A program made the translations under genes and the position numbers. Shown piece after piece: positions 50,548 through 58,417 of a stretch of DNA of 61,280 bases. The stretch spans positions 43,279-104,558 of the forward strand of contig NZ_LLXX01000131.1 of the NCBI RefSeq assembly GCF_001440405.1. Reading direction: 5' to 3'. The notes below the pieces were generated by a model, which searched no databases, was not told the origin of the DNA, and saw only the letters and a program-made list of their open reading frames with translations. Numbering within the stretch: position 1 is the first letter of the stretch; each line of letters starts with the position of its first letter. Source of the DNA: Bradyrhizobium valentinum. GTDB taxonomy: Bacteria; Pseudomonadota; Alphaproteobacteria; Rhizobiales; Xanthobacteraceae.

Positions 50548-51117
50548 CTCTTATCCTCGCCCCGGGGTTGCTTCGGCGAGACACATCTGTCCCGCTTTTG
50601 CGCACCACGGCTTCCCTTGCTTGTTGTGCAGGACAGGCTTTGCAGCGTCCATGCCGCCGACGCGATTCGGCTGCGCGAGACGCGGCTTTGCGTTGTTAAC
50701 GTTAAATTAACTATGAGGTTGGCGATGGCGGGGCGGCGTGCGTAGGGTGGAACGCATCTGATAGCGCCGGCTTATCTCAAAAGGTCTCGGCGCAGTTGGT
50801 ACACAGGCTGGCGTCAAAACAGTTTGGTCATCGCGCGGGGAGGGGTGGGGATGTGATCCCGGCTCCAGGGGCGCGAGAAGACCAGCAAGGAAGGGAGGAT
50901 GTTCTCAGCATCCTCCCTTTTTCTTTCTTGCGGCGAACTCATGTCCCGGACGCGGCGCAGCGCCGTTCGCGGTGGGGCGCAGAGGCGGGACCCCACGACC
51001 TGTCGGATCGACGCCCCCCGAGACATCCACAATCTCGATTGTGCACTTGCACAGGGCGGGCAAAGCCGCCTATCTGGACCAATATGCCGCGAAGCCGCCT
51101 TGCAAGGTCCTGGCCCC
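50548..51117. other. long gene-free stretch with candidate small RNA
   Basis: About 570 bases between the divergent PAS_5 and rhomboid genes. It holds an AT-rich patch near 50694-50712 (TTAACGTTAAATTAAC), the G-rich 21-nt motif at 50836-50856 also found at 43485-43505, and a strong terminator at 50891-50925. From about 50945 it resembles a diverged dispersed repeat (ATGTCCCGGACGCGGCGCAG to GAGGCGGGACCC). I see no convincing protein gene. Confidence 0.5.
50891..50925 (+). terminator. strong intrinsic terminator, plus strand, without an upstream gene
   Basis: A perfect 11-bp stem, AAGGGAGGATG / CATCCTCCCTT with a 7-base loop, is followed by TTTTCTTTC. No plus-strand protein gene precedes it within 8 kb except in the opposite direction, so it probably ends a non-coding transcript that includes the G-rich motif at 50836-50856. 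Confidence 0.85.
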
Positions 51118-51915
51118 TTGGAATCCCAGCCTTACTCATCCCTGGTCGAGCCGCCGGACACCCCGCGTGAGCCGATCCTGACGCTGCCGGGCGCCCTGAC
51201 GGCCTACATCGCGCTGATCGCTGCGATTCATTTGCGGGTGCTGCTGCCGGCGGAACTTGAGAACTGGACCATCGACGTCTTCGGCTTCATTCCGAAGCGC
51301 TACGATTCGACGCTGCTTAACATCACCTTTCCCGGCGGGGCGGGCGCCAAGGTCTGGACCTTCGTCACCTATTCGCTGCTGCATGCCAATCTCAGCCATA
51401 TCGGCTTCAACGTGCTGTGGCTGTTGCCGTTCGGCAGCGCGCTGGCGCGCCGGTTCGGCCCTGTCAGGTTCTTCGTATTCATGGCGGTGACGGCCGCGGC
51501 GGGCGCACTGGCGCATCTCGTCACCCATGAGCACGCGATCGCGCCGATGATCGGCGCCTCAGCCTCTGTATCCGGCGCGATGGCTGCCGCCATCCGCTTC
51601 GCCTTCGTGCGGGGGAGTTTTCTGTCGTTCAGCCGGGGCGATGCGGATGCGGCGGCAAAAGTTCCAGCGCTGTCGCTGGCCCGGGCGCTACGCAATCCGC
51701 GCGTGCTCGGATTTCTGGCGGTGTGGTTCGGGGTCAACATCATCTTCGGCCTCGGGTCGATTTCGATCGGTGCCGAAGGCGCCAGTGTTGCCTGGCAGGC
51801 GCATATCGGCGGATTTCTCGCCGGCCTGATGTTGTTTTCGCTGTTCGATCCGGTACCGCGTGCGACGCCGCATGCCGCGGATGCTTCATCGCCGGACGAG
51901 GCTGGCCGCGTCTGA
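51118..51915 (+). CDS. rhomboid family intramembrane serine protease
   Basis: 265 residues from a TTG at 51118 (MESQPYSSLVEPPDTP) with AAGG upstream; no suitable ATG exists and earlier in-frame text looks like repeat-derived sequence. Six membrane segments are visible. The active-site serine lies in MIGASASVSGAMAA and the catalytic histidine in WQAHIGGFLAG. The LLHANLSHIGFNVLWLLPFG segment is the usual HxxxHxxxN helix. It cleaves membrane proteins; targets unknown. A cytoplasmic insert near 165-185 separates helices. Confidence 0.87.
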   Translation: MESQPYSSLVEPPDTPREPILTLPGALTAYIALIAAIHLRVLLPAELENWTIDVFGFIPKRYDSTLLNITFPGGAGAKVWTFVTYSLLHANLSHIGFNVLWLLPFGSALARRFGPVRFFVFMAVTAAAGALAHLVTHEHAIAPMIGASASVSGAMAAAIRFAFVRGSFLSFSRGDADAAAKVPALSLARALRNPRVLGFLAVWFGVNIIFGLGSISIGAEGASVAWQAHIGGFLAGLMLFSLFDPVPRATPHAADASSPDEAGRV

Positions 51916-52104
51916 TCGCCGCTTGCGGCGAAGGACGATTTCATCCATCATCCACATAAAGTTGTAACGCAAGCCAATGCCGCTGCCGTGCAGGACAGCC
52001 GCGCTTGCAGGCCGTGCTCTGAAATGAAAGCGGCGCGGAACTGTTGATTGAAGACTCGCGAACAAGTCGGGCTCTCGGGGCACGAAGGGATTCAGGAGGC
52101 GACA

Positions 52105-52533
52105 ATGACGGTACGTTCAATTCTCGACACCAAGGGCCATCACATCCTGAGCGTCGAGCCGGACGTAAAGCTTTCGGCTGCGATCAAGATCCTTGGCGAG
52201 CGCAAGATCGGCGCCGTGCTGGTGATGAACCAGGGGCACCTTGAGGGTATCCTTTCGGAACGCGACATTGTCCGGGTACTGGGCGAGCGCGGCGCCAGGG
52301 TGCTCGAGGAGCCGGTCAGCGCGGTCATGACGAGCAAGGTCGTGAGCTGCCGCGAGTCCGATACCGTTTCCGGGATTATGGAGATGATGACGATTGGCAA
52401 GTTCCGCCATTTGCCCGTGGTCGAGGATGGCAAGGTGGTCGGCCTGATTTCGATCGGCGACATCGTAAAGCGCCGCGTCCAGGAGTACGAGGCCGAGCAG
52501 GAAGCGCTGCGCGACTACATCAAGACGGCCTGA
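52105..52533 (+). CDS. CBS-domain pair protein
   Basis: 142 residues from an ATG at 52105 with GGAGG upstream. Two CBS motifs: LSVEPDVKLSAAIKILGERK to SERDIVRVLGE (about 14-60) and VVSCRESDTVSGIMEMMTIG to GLISIGDIVKRR (about 78-128). CBS pairs bind adenine nucleotides and act as energy sensors. It stands alone without an effector domain. Its stop is 3 bases from the convergent patatin gene stop. Confidence 0.9.
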   Translation: MTVRSILDTKGHHILSVEPDVKLSAAIKILGERKIGAVLVMNQGHLEGILSERDIVRVLGERGARVLEEPVSAVMTSKVVSCRESDTVSGIMEMMTIGKFRHLPVVEDGKVVGLISIGDIVKRRVQEYEAEQEALRDYIKTA

Positions 52534-52536
52534 TCG

Positions 52537-53688
52537 TCATTCCTTCTCGGCCTTTTCAATCGCCGGCCCGGCTTCGCCCGCCGGCGGCGGCGCCAGAATG
52601 TGGATCGCCTCCTGAATCGAATCGATGGCGCGCTCGGCCGCACGCACGCCGTGGGCGATCAGGTCGTCGGCGCGATGAAAATCGAACCAGCCGATCTTGC
52701 CGACGCGGGGCGAGATCAGCAGATCCGGCGGGTCGCCGGCAAGCCGTGCGCGGGTGATGCGGTCCTGCATGATGTTGAAGGCATCGACCATCACCGAGGA
52801 GATGCCCGGCCGGCCGCCGCCGCCGAAGAACTCACGCTTCATGGTGCGCTCGGCGGAAAAGAATTTTCCGATGCCGCGTTTCCGCGGCTCGGGTTCCGGC
52901 ACCATTTCCGGCATCACCGATACCGAAACGCCGGTGCTGGGGCCGTGGGAATAGATCGTCGTGGAGTGCGCGAAGACGTCGCTGGAAAGATTGGCGGCAA
53001 TGACGATCTCTGCGCCGAGCGCGCGTGCCGCCGACACCGGCACCGGATTGACCAGGGCGCCGTCGACCAGCCAGCGGTCGCCGACCAGGATCGGCGAGAA
53101 TATTCCCGGCAGCGCGTAGGAGGCGCGCATCGCATCCACCATCGGGCCATGGGTCAGCCAGATCTCGTGGCCGGTGCGCACTTCGGTCGCAACGGTGGCA
53201 AATTTTACCGGCAGATCCTCGATCAGGCTCTGGCCGAGCGCCGCCTCAAGTTGGGCCGCCAGCTTGGCGCCGCCGATCAGGCCCGATCCGTTCAGGCGGA
53301 TGTCGAGATAGGAAAGGACGGTTCGCGGCTGCAGGGTGCGCGCCCATTCTTCGAGGGTATCAAGATGTCCCGCGGCATAGGCGCCGCCGACCACGGCGCC
53401 GATCGACGTTCCGACCACGACATTGGGCATGATCCCGTGAGCCACCAGCGTGCGGACGATGCCGATATGGGCAAAGCCGCGTGCGGCGCCGCCACCAAGC
53501 GCCAGTCCGATCACCGGCCGGCGGATACTGCCGAGTCCGACCTTGTCGTGGGCCTTGTCCTGGGCATCGGAGCTCTTTTGGCCGAGGCCGATCCAGCTAT
53601 CCAACACGCCAACCCCTCCTGCGGCCTTGAAGGATATCCGCCGCAGCGTGGCCGCGCCAGAATTTCCGCCAGTCCCTTCCGTAAGCAT
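52537..53688 (-). CDS. patatin-like phospholipase family protein
   Basis: 383 residues. The catalytic dyad is visible: oxyanion loop LALGGGAARGFAHIG near 61-75, nucleophile VVVGTSIGAVVGG near 91-103, and Asp in WLVDGALVNPVP near 207-218. These enzymes hydrolyse phospholipid acyl chains. The first 55 residues are low in similarity and the true start may lie further in. C-terminal text includes a 4-Gly patch (FFGGGGRPG). Convergent with the CBS gene. Confidence 0.87.
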   Translation of the reverse strand: MLTEGTGGNSGAATLRRISFKAAGGVGVLDSWIGLGQKSSDAQDKAHDKVGLGSIRRPVIGLALGGGAARGFAHIGIVRTLVAHGIMPNVVVGTSIGAVVGGAYAAGHLDTLEEWARTLQPRTVLSYLDIRLNGSGLIGGAKLAAQLEAALGQSLIEDLPVKFATVATEVRTGHEIWLTHGPMVDAMRASYALPGIFSPILVGDRWLVDGALVNPVPVSAARALGAEIVIAANLSSDVFAHSTTIYSHGPSTGVSVSVMPEMVPEPEPRKRGIGKFFSAERTMKREFFGGGGRPGISSVMVDAFNIMQDRITRARLAGDPPDLLISPRVGKIGWFDFHRADDLIAHGVRAAERAIDSIQEAIHILAPPPAGEAGPAIEKAEKE

Positions 53689-53846
53689 GGTTTATGCCCG
53701 GCCAAATCGGGCTAGACGGGGATTGTGACGGGGCCGCGACCTCGGGATCAACATTGGGTGTTACCCGGCTGACCCCGCTTCCGTAACCTCCCGGGGGCCG
53801 AGCCGGCCGTTGGTGGCTTGAATTTGCCGCGTTTTCGGTGAAAAGC

Positions 53847-54932
53847 ATGGCCATGATTTCGTGGGGTGACGGTGTCGGTGGATACGGGCGGGGCGGATGG
53901 CCTTTCCCGGCGCTGGCGCTCGCCTTAATGCTGGCCGCTTTGCTTCCGGCTCCGGTCTCGGCCCAGTGGTTCTCGGACCGCCCGCCGCCGGTGCCGCCCG
54001 CCGTGGTTCCGGACACCCAGACCGGGCCTGCCATGAATCTGGCGCCGCCATCGGGCACGACGACAAACCCGTCGATTCCCGCGCCGCTGACCCAGCCCAC
54101 CATTGTTCAGCCATCGCTTGCCACGGTGCCACCGGTGGTGCCGCCGCCGGGGGCTGCGACCGCAGGCCAGGCGGTGCTGTCGCTGACGGCGCGCTACGGC
54201 AAGGATCTGCCTGTTATCAACGGCGGGCTGGTGTGGCGGGTGTTCGCCGACAAGCCTGACGATACCGGCACGTTCAAGCTGATCCGCGAGGAGCGCGGCG
54301 CGACCCCGAACATCGTGCTGCCGCCCGGCAATTACGTCGTTCACGTCGCCCTCGGCCTGGTCAGCGCGGTACGCGCGGTGAGCCTGAAGGCGGAGACCGA
54401 TCGCGTGGCCTTCGTGCTTCCGGCCGGCGGACTGCGTATCGAAGGCCGCGTCGGCACCAGCAAGATTCCACCGAACCAGATTTCGTTCGCGCTCTACAAG
54501 GGCAGCCAGTTCGAAGGCGGCGCCGGCGCAGAGCGTTCCTCGCTGGTGCCCAACGTGGCAGCAGGCGACGTCGCGCTGCTGCCAGAGGGCACGTACTACA
54601 TCATCTCCAATTATGGCGATGCCAACTCGGTCGTGCGCTCCGACATCCGCGTCCAGGCCGGCAAGCTGACGGACGTGACCGTCAGCCACCGTGCGGCGGT
54701 GATTACGCTGAAGCTCGTCAGCGACAGAGGCGGCGAGGCGCTCGCCAACACCGCATGGTCGGTGATCACGCCGGGCGGCGACGTCATCAAGGAATCGATC
54801 GGCGCGTTTCCACGCGTGGTGCTGTCCGAAGGCGAATACCGGGCGATTGCCAAGAACGAAGGCAAGGTGTTCGAGCGTGCCTTCAACGTCGTCAACGGCG
54901 TCGACGGCGAGGTCGAGGTCGTCGCGCGCTAG
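53847..54932 (+). CDS. secreted hypothetical protein with proline-rich linker
   Basis: 361 residues from the ATG at 53847 (a GTG three codons upstream is possible). A signal peptide ends near residue 39 (PVSAQ), followed by a Pro/Thr-rich linker (about 40-105) and a beta-rich domain with repeated strands: GLVWRVFADKPDDTGTFKLI, APEGNYVVHVALGL-like (LPPGNYVVHVALGL) and TYYIISNYGDANSVVRSDI. Each unit has the shape of a carboxypeptidase-regulatory-like beta-sandwich, but I do not recognise a family. Likely envelope or periplasmic. Confidence 0.7.
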   Translation: MAMISWGDGVGGYGRGGWPFPALALALMLAALLPAPVSAQWFSDRPPPVPPAVVPDTQTGPAMNLAPPSGTTTNPSIPAPLTQPTIVQPSLATVPPVVPPPGAATAGQAVLSLTARYGKDLPVINGGLVWRVFADKPDDTGTFKLIREERGATPNIVLPPGNYVVHVALGLVSAVRAVSLKAETDRVAFVLPAGGLRIEGRVGTSKIPPNQISFALYKGSQFEGGAGAERSSLVPNVAAGDVALLPEGTYYIISNYGDANSVVRSDIRVQAGKLTDVTVSHRAAVITLKLVSDRGGEALANTAWSVITPGGDVIKESIGAFPRVVLSEGEYRAIAKNEGKVFERAFNVVNGVDGEVEVVAR

Positions 54933-54937
54933 ACCAT

Positions 54938-55007
54938 AGCGTTTTCGAGTGAAGCATGCCCTCGGACTTGATCCGGGGGTGGCCTCCGGTTCGCGTAAAG
55001 AAAACGC
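54938..55007. repeat. dispersed hairpin repeat (GCGTTTTC / GAAAACGC family)
   Basis: GCGTTTTC at 54939-54946 and GAAAACGC at 55000-55007 enclose GAGTGAAGCATGCCCTCGGA and CCGGTTCGCGTAAA. Related to the copy at 28939-29023 but without its right-hand hairpin and with an insert. It follows the secreted-protein gene. Confidence 0.7.
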
Positions 55008-55179
55008 TGCAAATAATGTCGGCTTTCCGCTGTCATAGTCTCTAATGCCGGCTAACCATCGCACAACTTAAAACTGTCATAATCGCCATATCGGCGTACC
55101 GCTGCCGCAGTTTTTACACGGCCTTAAACCCCGCTGCATTGGATGCCCCGGGATTGAGTGCGCTTAGGCGGGGCAGGTT

Positions 55180-57663
55180 ATGGTTGCGGCCGACAGATCA
55201 TCGAAAAAATCGTCAGAAAAATTCAACACCGAGATGTTCGCCGACGTCCCGGTCCTGAAGCGCAAATGGCAGGCTGCATTGCGTCCGGGCGACAAGCTGC
55301 CGCGCTACGAGGATGTCATGCTGGGCAGCCTCGGCCGGCTGGCAGATCATCTCGCGCTGCTTCGGAACGACGACGGTGCGCTCGCCGTCTCGCATAGCGG
55401 CCGCTACATCCAGCAATGGCTCAATGACGATCGCTGGGACATTCCCCTGAGCGCATTGCCGCCGGATTGCGCGACCGCGCTCGGCGAGGCTGCATCTCAC
55501 GCGCTGCAGAACGGTGGACCGCACCTAGCTATGGCGCACTGCGTGCGCGACGGACTGGTTAGGACCTATGACGTGCTGGCGCTGCCGACGTCGTCACGCT
55601 GGGGCGGCACCTTGATCGGCGCCTACGTCAACGAGCGCGACGCGCAATTCAACCTGCTGGATACGATCTTCTCCGCGACCGACGAGGGCGTGCTGTCGCT
55701 GGCTGCGATTCGCGATGCGAATGGTCATCCGTCCGATTTTCAGATCGTTCATCTCAATCAGGGGGCGGCGCGGCTGCTGCGGCAACCGTCGACGGAATTG
55801 TTGTGGCGACGGCTCGCCGCCGGCGGAAACCTGCTGTGCACGCCAGACGTGATCCGGCGTCTGCGTGACATCATCGTCAGCGGCAATGGCGGTCAGATCG
55901 AAATCGACAGCGAGGAACGCTGCCTGCGGTTGGGCGTGACTGCGTTCGGCGACATGCTCTCGTTGACGGTCTCCGACGTCACGGCGCTGAAGCGACGCGA
56001 GGTTTCGTTCCGCCTGCTGTTCGACAACAATCCGATGCCGATGTGGGTGTTCGATGCCGAAACGACCCGGTTCCTGAACGTCAACGACGCGGCCGTACGG
56101 CATTACGGCTACCCCCGCGAAAGCTTCCTGCAGATGCAGCTTCGCCAGATCTGGCCGGAGGATGAACGGGCCAGCCATAGCCAGGCGCTGCAGCAGCTCG
56201 GCGACGTCTATCATTCGAGCCGCGACTGGCGGCATCTCAAGGCCGACGGCAGTGAAATTCATGTGCTGACATTCGGACGCCGCGTCGCTTTCGACGGACG
56301 TGACGGTTATCTGGTGGCCGTCGTCGATATTACCGAGCGCCGCGAGGCGGAGGCGCGGATCGCTCACATGGCCCATCACGACGGCCTGACCAACCTGCCG
56401 AACCGCGACTTCTTTCAGGAACGCCTTTACCAGGCGCTCGAGCGGGCGGCGTCCAGCAACCGGCGCGTAGCGGTGCTGTGCGTCGATCTCGACCTGTTCA
56501 AGAACGTCAACGACTCATTCGGCCACCCGATGGGCGATCGTCTGTTGAAGATGGTAGCCGAGCGGTTGAAGTCCGAGGTTCGCGGCGACAACCTCGTTGC
56601 CCGGCTTGGCGGCGACGAATTCGCCATCGTGCTGGTCTCGGAGGTGTCGCCGAACGAGGTGAGCGACTTCGCTGACCGTCTGATAGGCGTTTTGAGCGCG
56701 CGCTATGATATCGATGGCATCGAGGTTGTCGTCGGCGCCAGCGTCGGCATCGCGCTGTCGCCCGGCGATGGCGCAACCTGCGAGGAACTGATGCGCAACG
56801 CCGACATGGCGCTCTATCGGGCGAAGTCCGACGGCGGCAGCGTTCATCGTTTCTTCGAGCGCGAGATGGATCGCCAGGCACAGAAGCGCCGCGACATGGA
56901 GCGCGACCTGCGTCGGGCCTTCGCCAATGGCGAATTCGAATTGCACTATCAGCCGCTGGTGGATATTGCCGCCAACCGGATCAGCGGGTTCGAATCGCTG
57001 CTGCGCTGGCGCAATCCGGAAAAGGGCATGGTCTCTCCGGCCGATTTCATTCCGGTCGCCGAGGATATCGGATTGATCGTGGCGCTGGGCGAGTGGGTGC
57101 TGCGCGAGGCCTGCTCCGTGGCGTCGAACTGGCCGGAAGACATTAAGGTCGCGGTCAATCTGTCGCCGGTCCAGTTCCGCAGCCGCAACCTGGTTCAAGC
57201 GGTGATTTCGGCGCTGGCGCATTCGGGCCTGTCGCCGCGGCGGCTCGAGCTCGAAATCACCGAGTCGGTCTTCCTGGCCGAGACCGAAGCCAACCTGGCG
57301 ATCCTGCATCAGCTTCGCGAGCTCGGCGTCAGCATATCCATGGACGATTTCGGCACCGGCTATTCGAGCCTGAGCTATCTCCGGAGCTTTCCATTCGACA
57401 AGATCAAGATCGACCGCTCGTTCGTGAAAGACCTCGCCGAGCGTACCGATTGCGTCGCGATCGTACGCGCCATCTCTGGTCTCGGCCGCAGCCTGAACAT
57501 CACGACCACGGCTGAAGGCGTCGAGACCATGGATCAGCTCGACTGGCTGCGCGCCGAAGGCTGTAACGAGGTGCAGGGCTTTCTGTTCAGCGCGGCGAAG
57601 CCGGCATCCGAACTCGAGGCGTTGCTGTCCGCGTTCAGCGCCCGGGCCTCGAAGGCCGCGTAA
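55180..57663 (+). CDS. PAS-GGDEF-EAL cyclic-di-GMP signalling protein
   Basis: 827 residues: an N-terminal sensory region (1-270), a PAS domain (about 275-395, FRLLFDNNPMPMWVFDAETT), GGDEF (about 400-560) with intact GGDEF at 477-481, and EAL (about 580-820). EAL-domain residues are largely intact: FESLLRW, NLSPVQFR, ELEITESVF, DDFGTGYSSLSYL, FDKIKIDRSF and TAEGVET; the EAL triad itself reads ESL. The inhibitory site before GGDEF reads RGDN instead of RxxD. It may both make and degrade cyclic-di-GMP; no membrane segment is seen, so it is probably cytoplasmic. Confidence 0.9.
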   Translation: MVAADRSSKKSSEKFNTEMFADVPVLKRKWQAALRPGDKLPRYEDVMLGSLGRLADHLALLRNDDGALAVSHSGRYIQQWLNDDRWDIPLSALPPDCATALGEAASHALQNGGPHLAMAHCVRDGLVRTYDVLALPTSSRWGGTLIGAYVNERDAQFNLLDTIFSATDEGVLSLAAIRDANGHPSDFQIVHLNQGAARLLRQPSTELLWRRLAAGGNLLCTPDVIRRLRDIIVSGNGGQIEIDSEERCLRLGVTAFGDMLSLTVSDVTALKRREVSFRLLFDNNPMPMWVFDAETTRFLNVNDAAVRHYGYPRESFLQMQLRQIWPEDERASHSQALQQLGDVYHSSRDWRHLKADGSEIHVLTFGRRVAFDGRDGYLVAVVDITERREAEARIAHMAHHDGLTNLPNRDFFQERLYQALERAASSNRRVAVLCVDLDLFKNVNDSFGHPMGDRLLKMVAERLKSEVRGDNLVARLGGDEFAIVLVSEVSPNEVSDFADRLIGVLSARYDIDGIEVVVGASVGIALSPGDGATCEELMRNADMALYRAKSDGGSVHRFFEREMDRQAQKRRDMERDLRRAFANGEFELHYQPLVDIAANRISGFESLLRWRNPEKGMVSPADFIPVAEDIGLIVALGEWVLREACSVASNWPEDIKVAVNLSPVQFRSRNLVQAVISALAHSGLSPRRLELEITESVFLAETEANLAILHQLRELGVSISMDDFGTGYSSLSYLRSFPFDKIKIDRSFVKDLAERTDCVAIVRAISGLGRSLNITTTAEGVETMDQLDWLRAEGCNEVQGFLFSAAKPASELEALLSAFSARASKAA

Positions 57664-57668
57664 GCGCT

Positions 57669-57759
57669 CGTCATGCCCGGGCTTGACCCGGGCATCCATC
57701 CTCTTTGCAAGAATCTTCTCAAGAGTGATGGATTGCCGGGTCAAGCCCGGCAATGACGG
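57669..57759. repeat. palindromic intergenic repeat, family B
   Basis: CGTCATGCCCGGGCTTGACC at the left and GGTCAAGCCCGGCAATGACGG at the right form a near-perfect inverted repeat with a shorter CATCC..GGATT pairing inside. Same family as 9000-9091. It lies between the convergent GGDEF-EAL and nitroreductase genes. Confidence 0.9.
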
Positions 57760-57771
57760 TCAAAGGGATTC

Positions 57772-58335
57772 TTAGAATCGCGTGACGATATCGGACAGCG
57801 CCGGGCGAGGGCGGTCTTCGGCGGGCTTTGACGGCGTGCCGATATGGATGAAGCCGGCGAGTTTTTCGTCCGCTTTCAGCCCGAGCCCGTCGAGGACGTC
57901 GCGGTCGAAGGCGAACCAGCCGGTCAGCCAGCACGCGCCGTAACCAAGCGCGGTGGCGGCGTTGACGATGTTCATCGCGCTGGCGCCGGCGGACAGCTCC
58001 TGCTCCAGGGCCGGTACTTTTGGATGCGGCCTGGTGAAACTGACCACACCGATCACCAGCGGCGCGTCCATCAGCCGGCGCTTCTCGATCTCGATATCGG
58101 CGGCCGGCGCCGACGGATTTTTACGCTCAAACACCGTGGCGATGACCTCGCCTGCGCGAAGGCGCCCGTCCCCCTCGAACACGATGAAGCGCCAGGGCGT
58201 CAGCTTGCCGTGATCGGGCACCCGCGCCCCGATGGTCAGGATGGTGTCGAGTTCGTCAGCCGAGGGGCCGGGGCCGGTCATCTCGCGGGGCTTTACCGAG
58301 CGGCGGATCTTCAGGAGTTCAAGGGCGTCGGGCAC
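57772..58335 (-). CDS. nitroreductase family protein
   Basis: 187 residues from a GTG at 58335 (MPDALELLKIRRSVKPREM); an upstream extension to 58770 is alanine/serine/arginine text from the antisense of thrS and is rejected. FMN-binding motifs: RRSVK near 11-15, GARVPDHGKLTPWRFIVF near 36-53, SAGASAMNIVNAATALGYGA CWLT near 116-137. It reduces nitro or quinone compounds with NAD(P)H. It is 82 bases downstream of thrS on the same strand. Confidence 0.88.
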   Translation of the reverse strand: MPDALELLKIRRSVKPREMTGPGPSADELDTILTIGARVPDHGKLTPWRFIVFEGDGRLRAGEVIATVFERKNPSAPAADIEIEKRRLMDAPLVIGVVSFTRPHPKVPALEQELSAGASAMNIVNAATALGYGACWLTGWFAFDRDVLDGLGLKADEKLAGFIHIGTPSKPAEDRPRPALSDIVTRF

Positions 58336-58417
58336 TACGGTCTCTTTCGTCGGAAATGGCTGTGCCAGAGATAGTGGCACAGCCGGTCCAGCGGAAGCGG
58401 ATTTAGACCGATTATGA

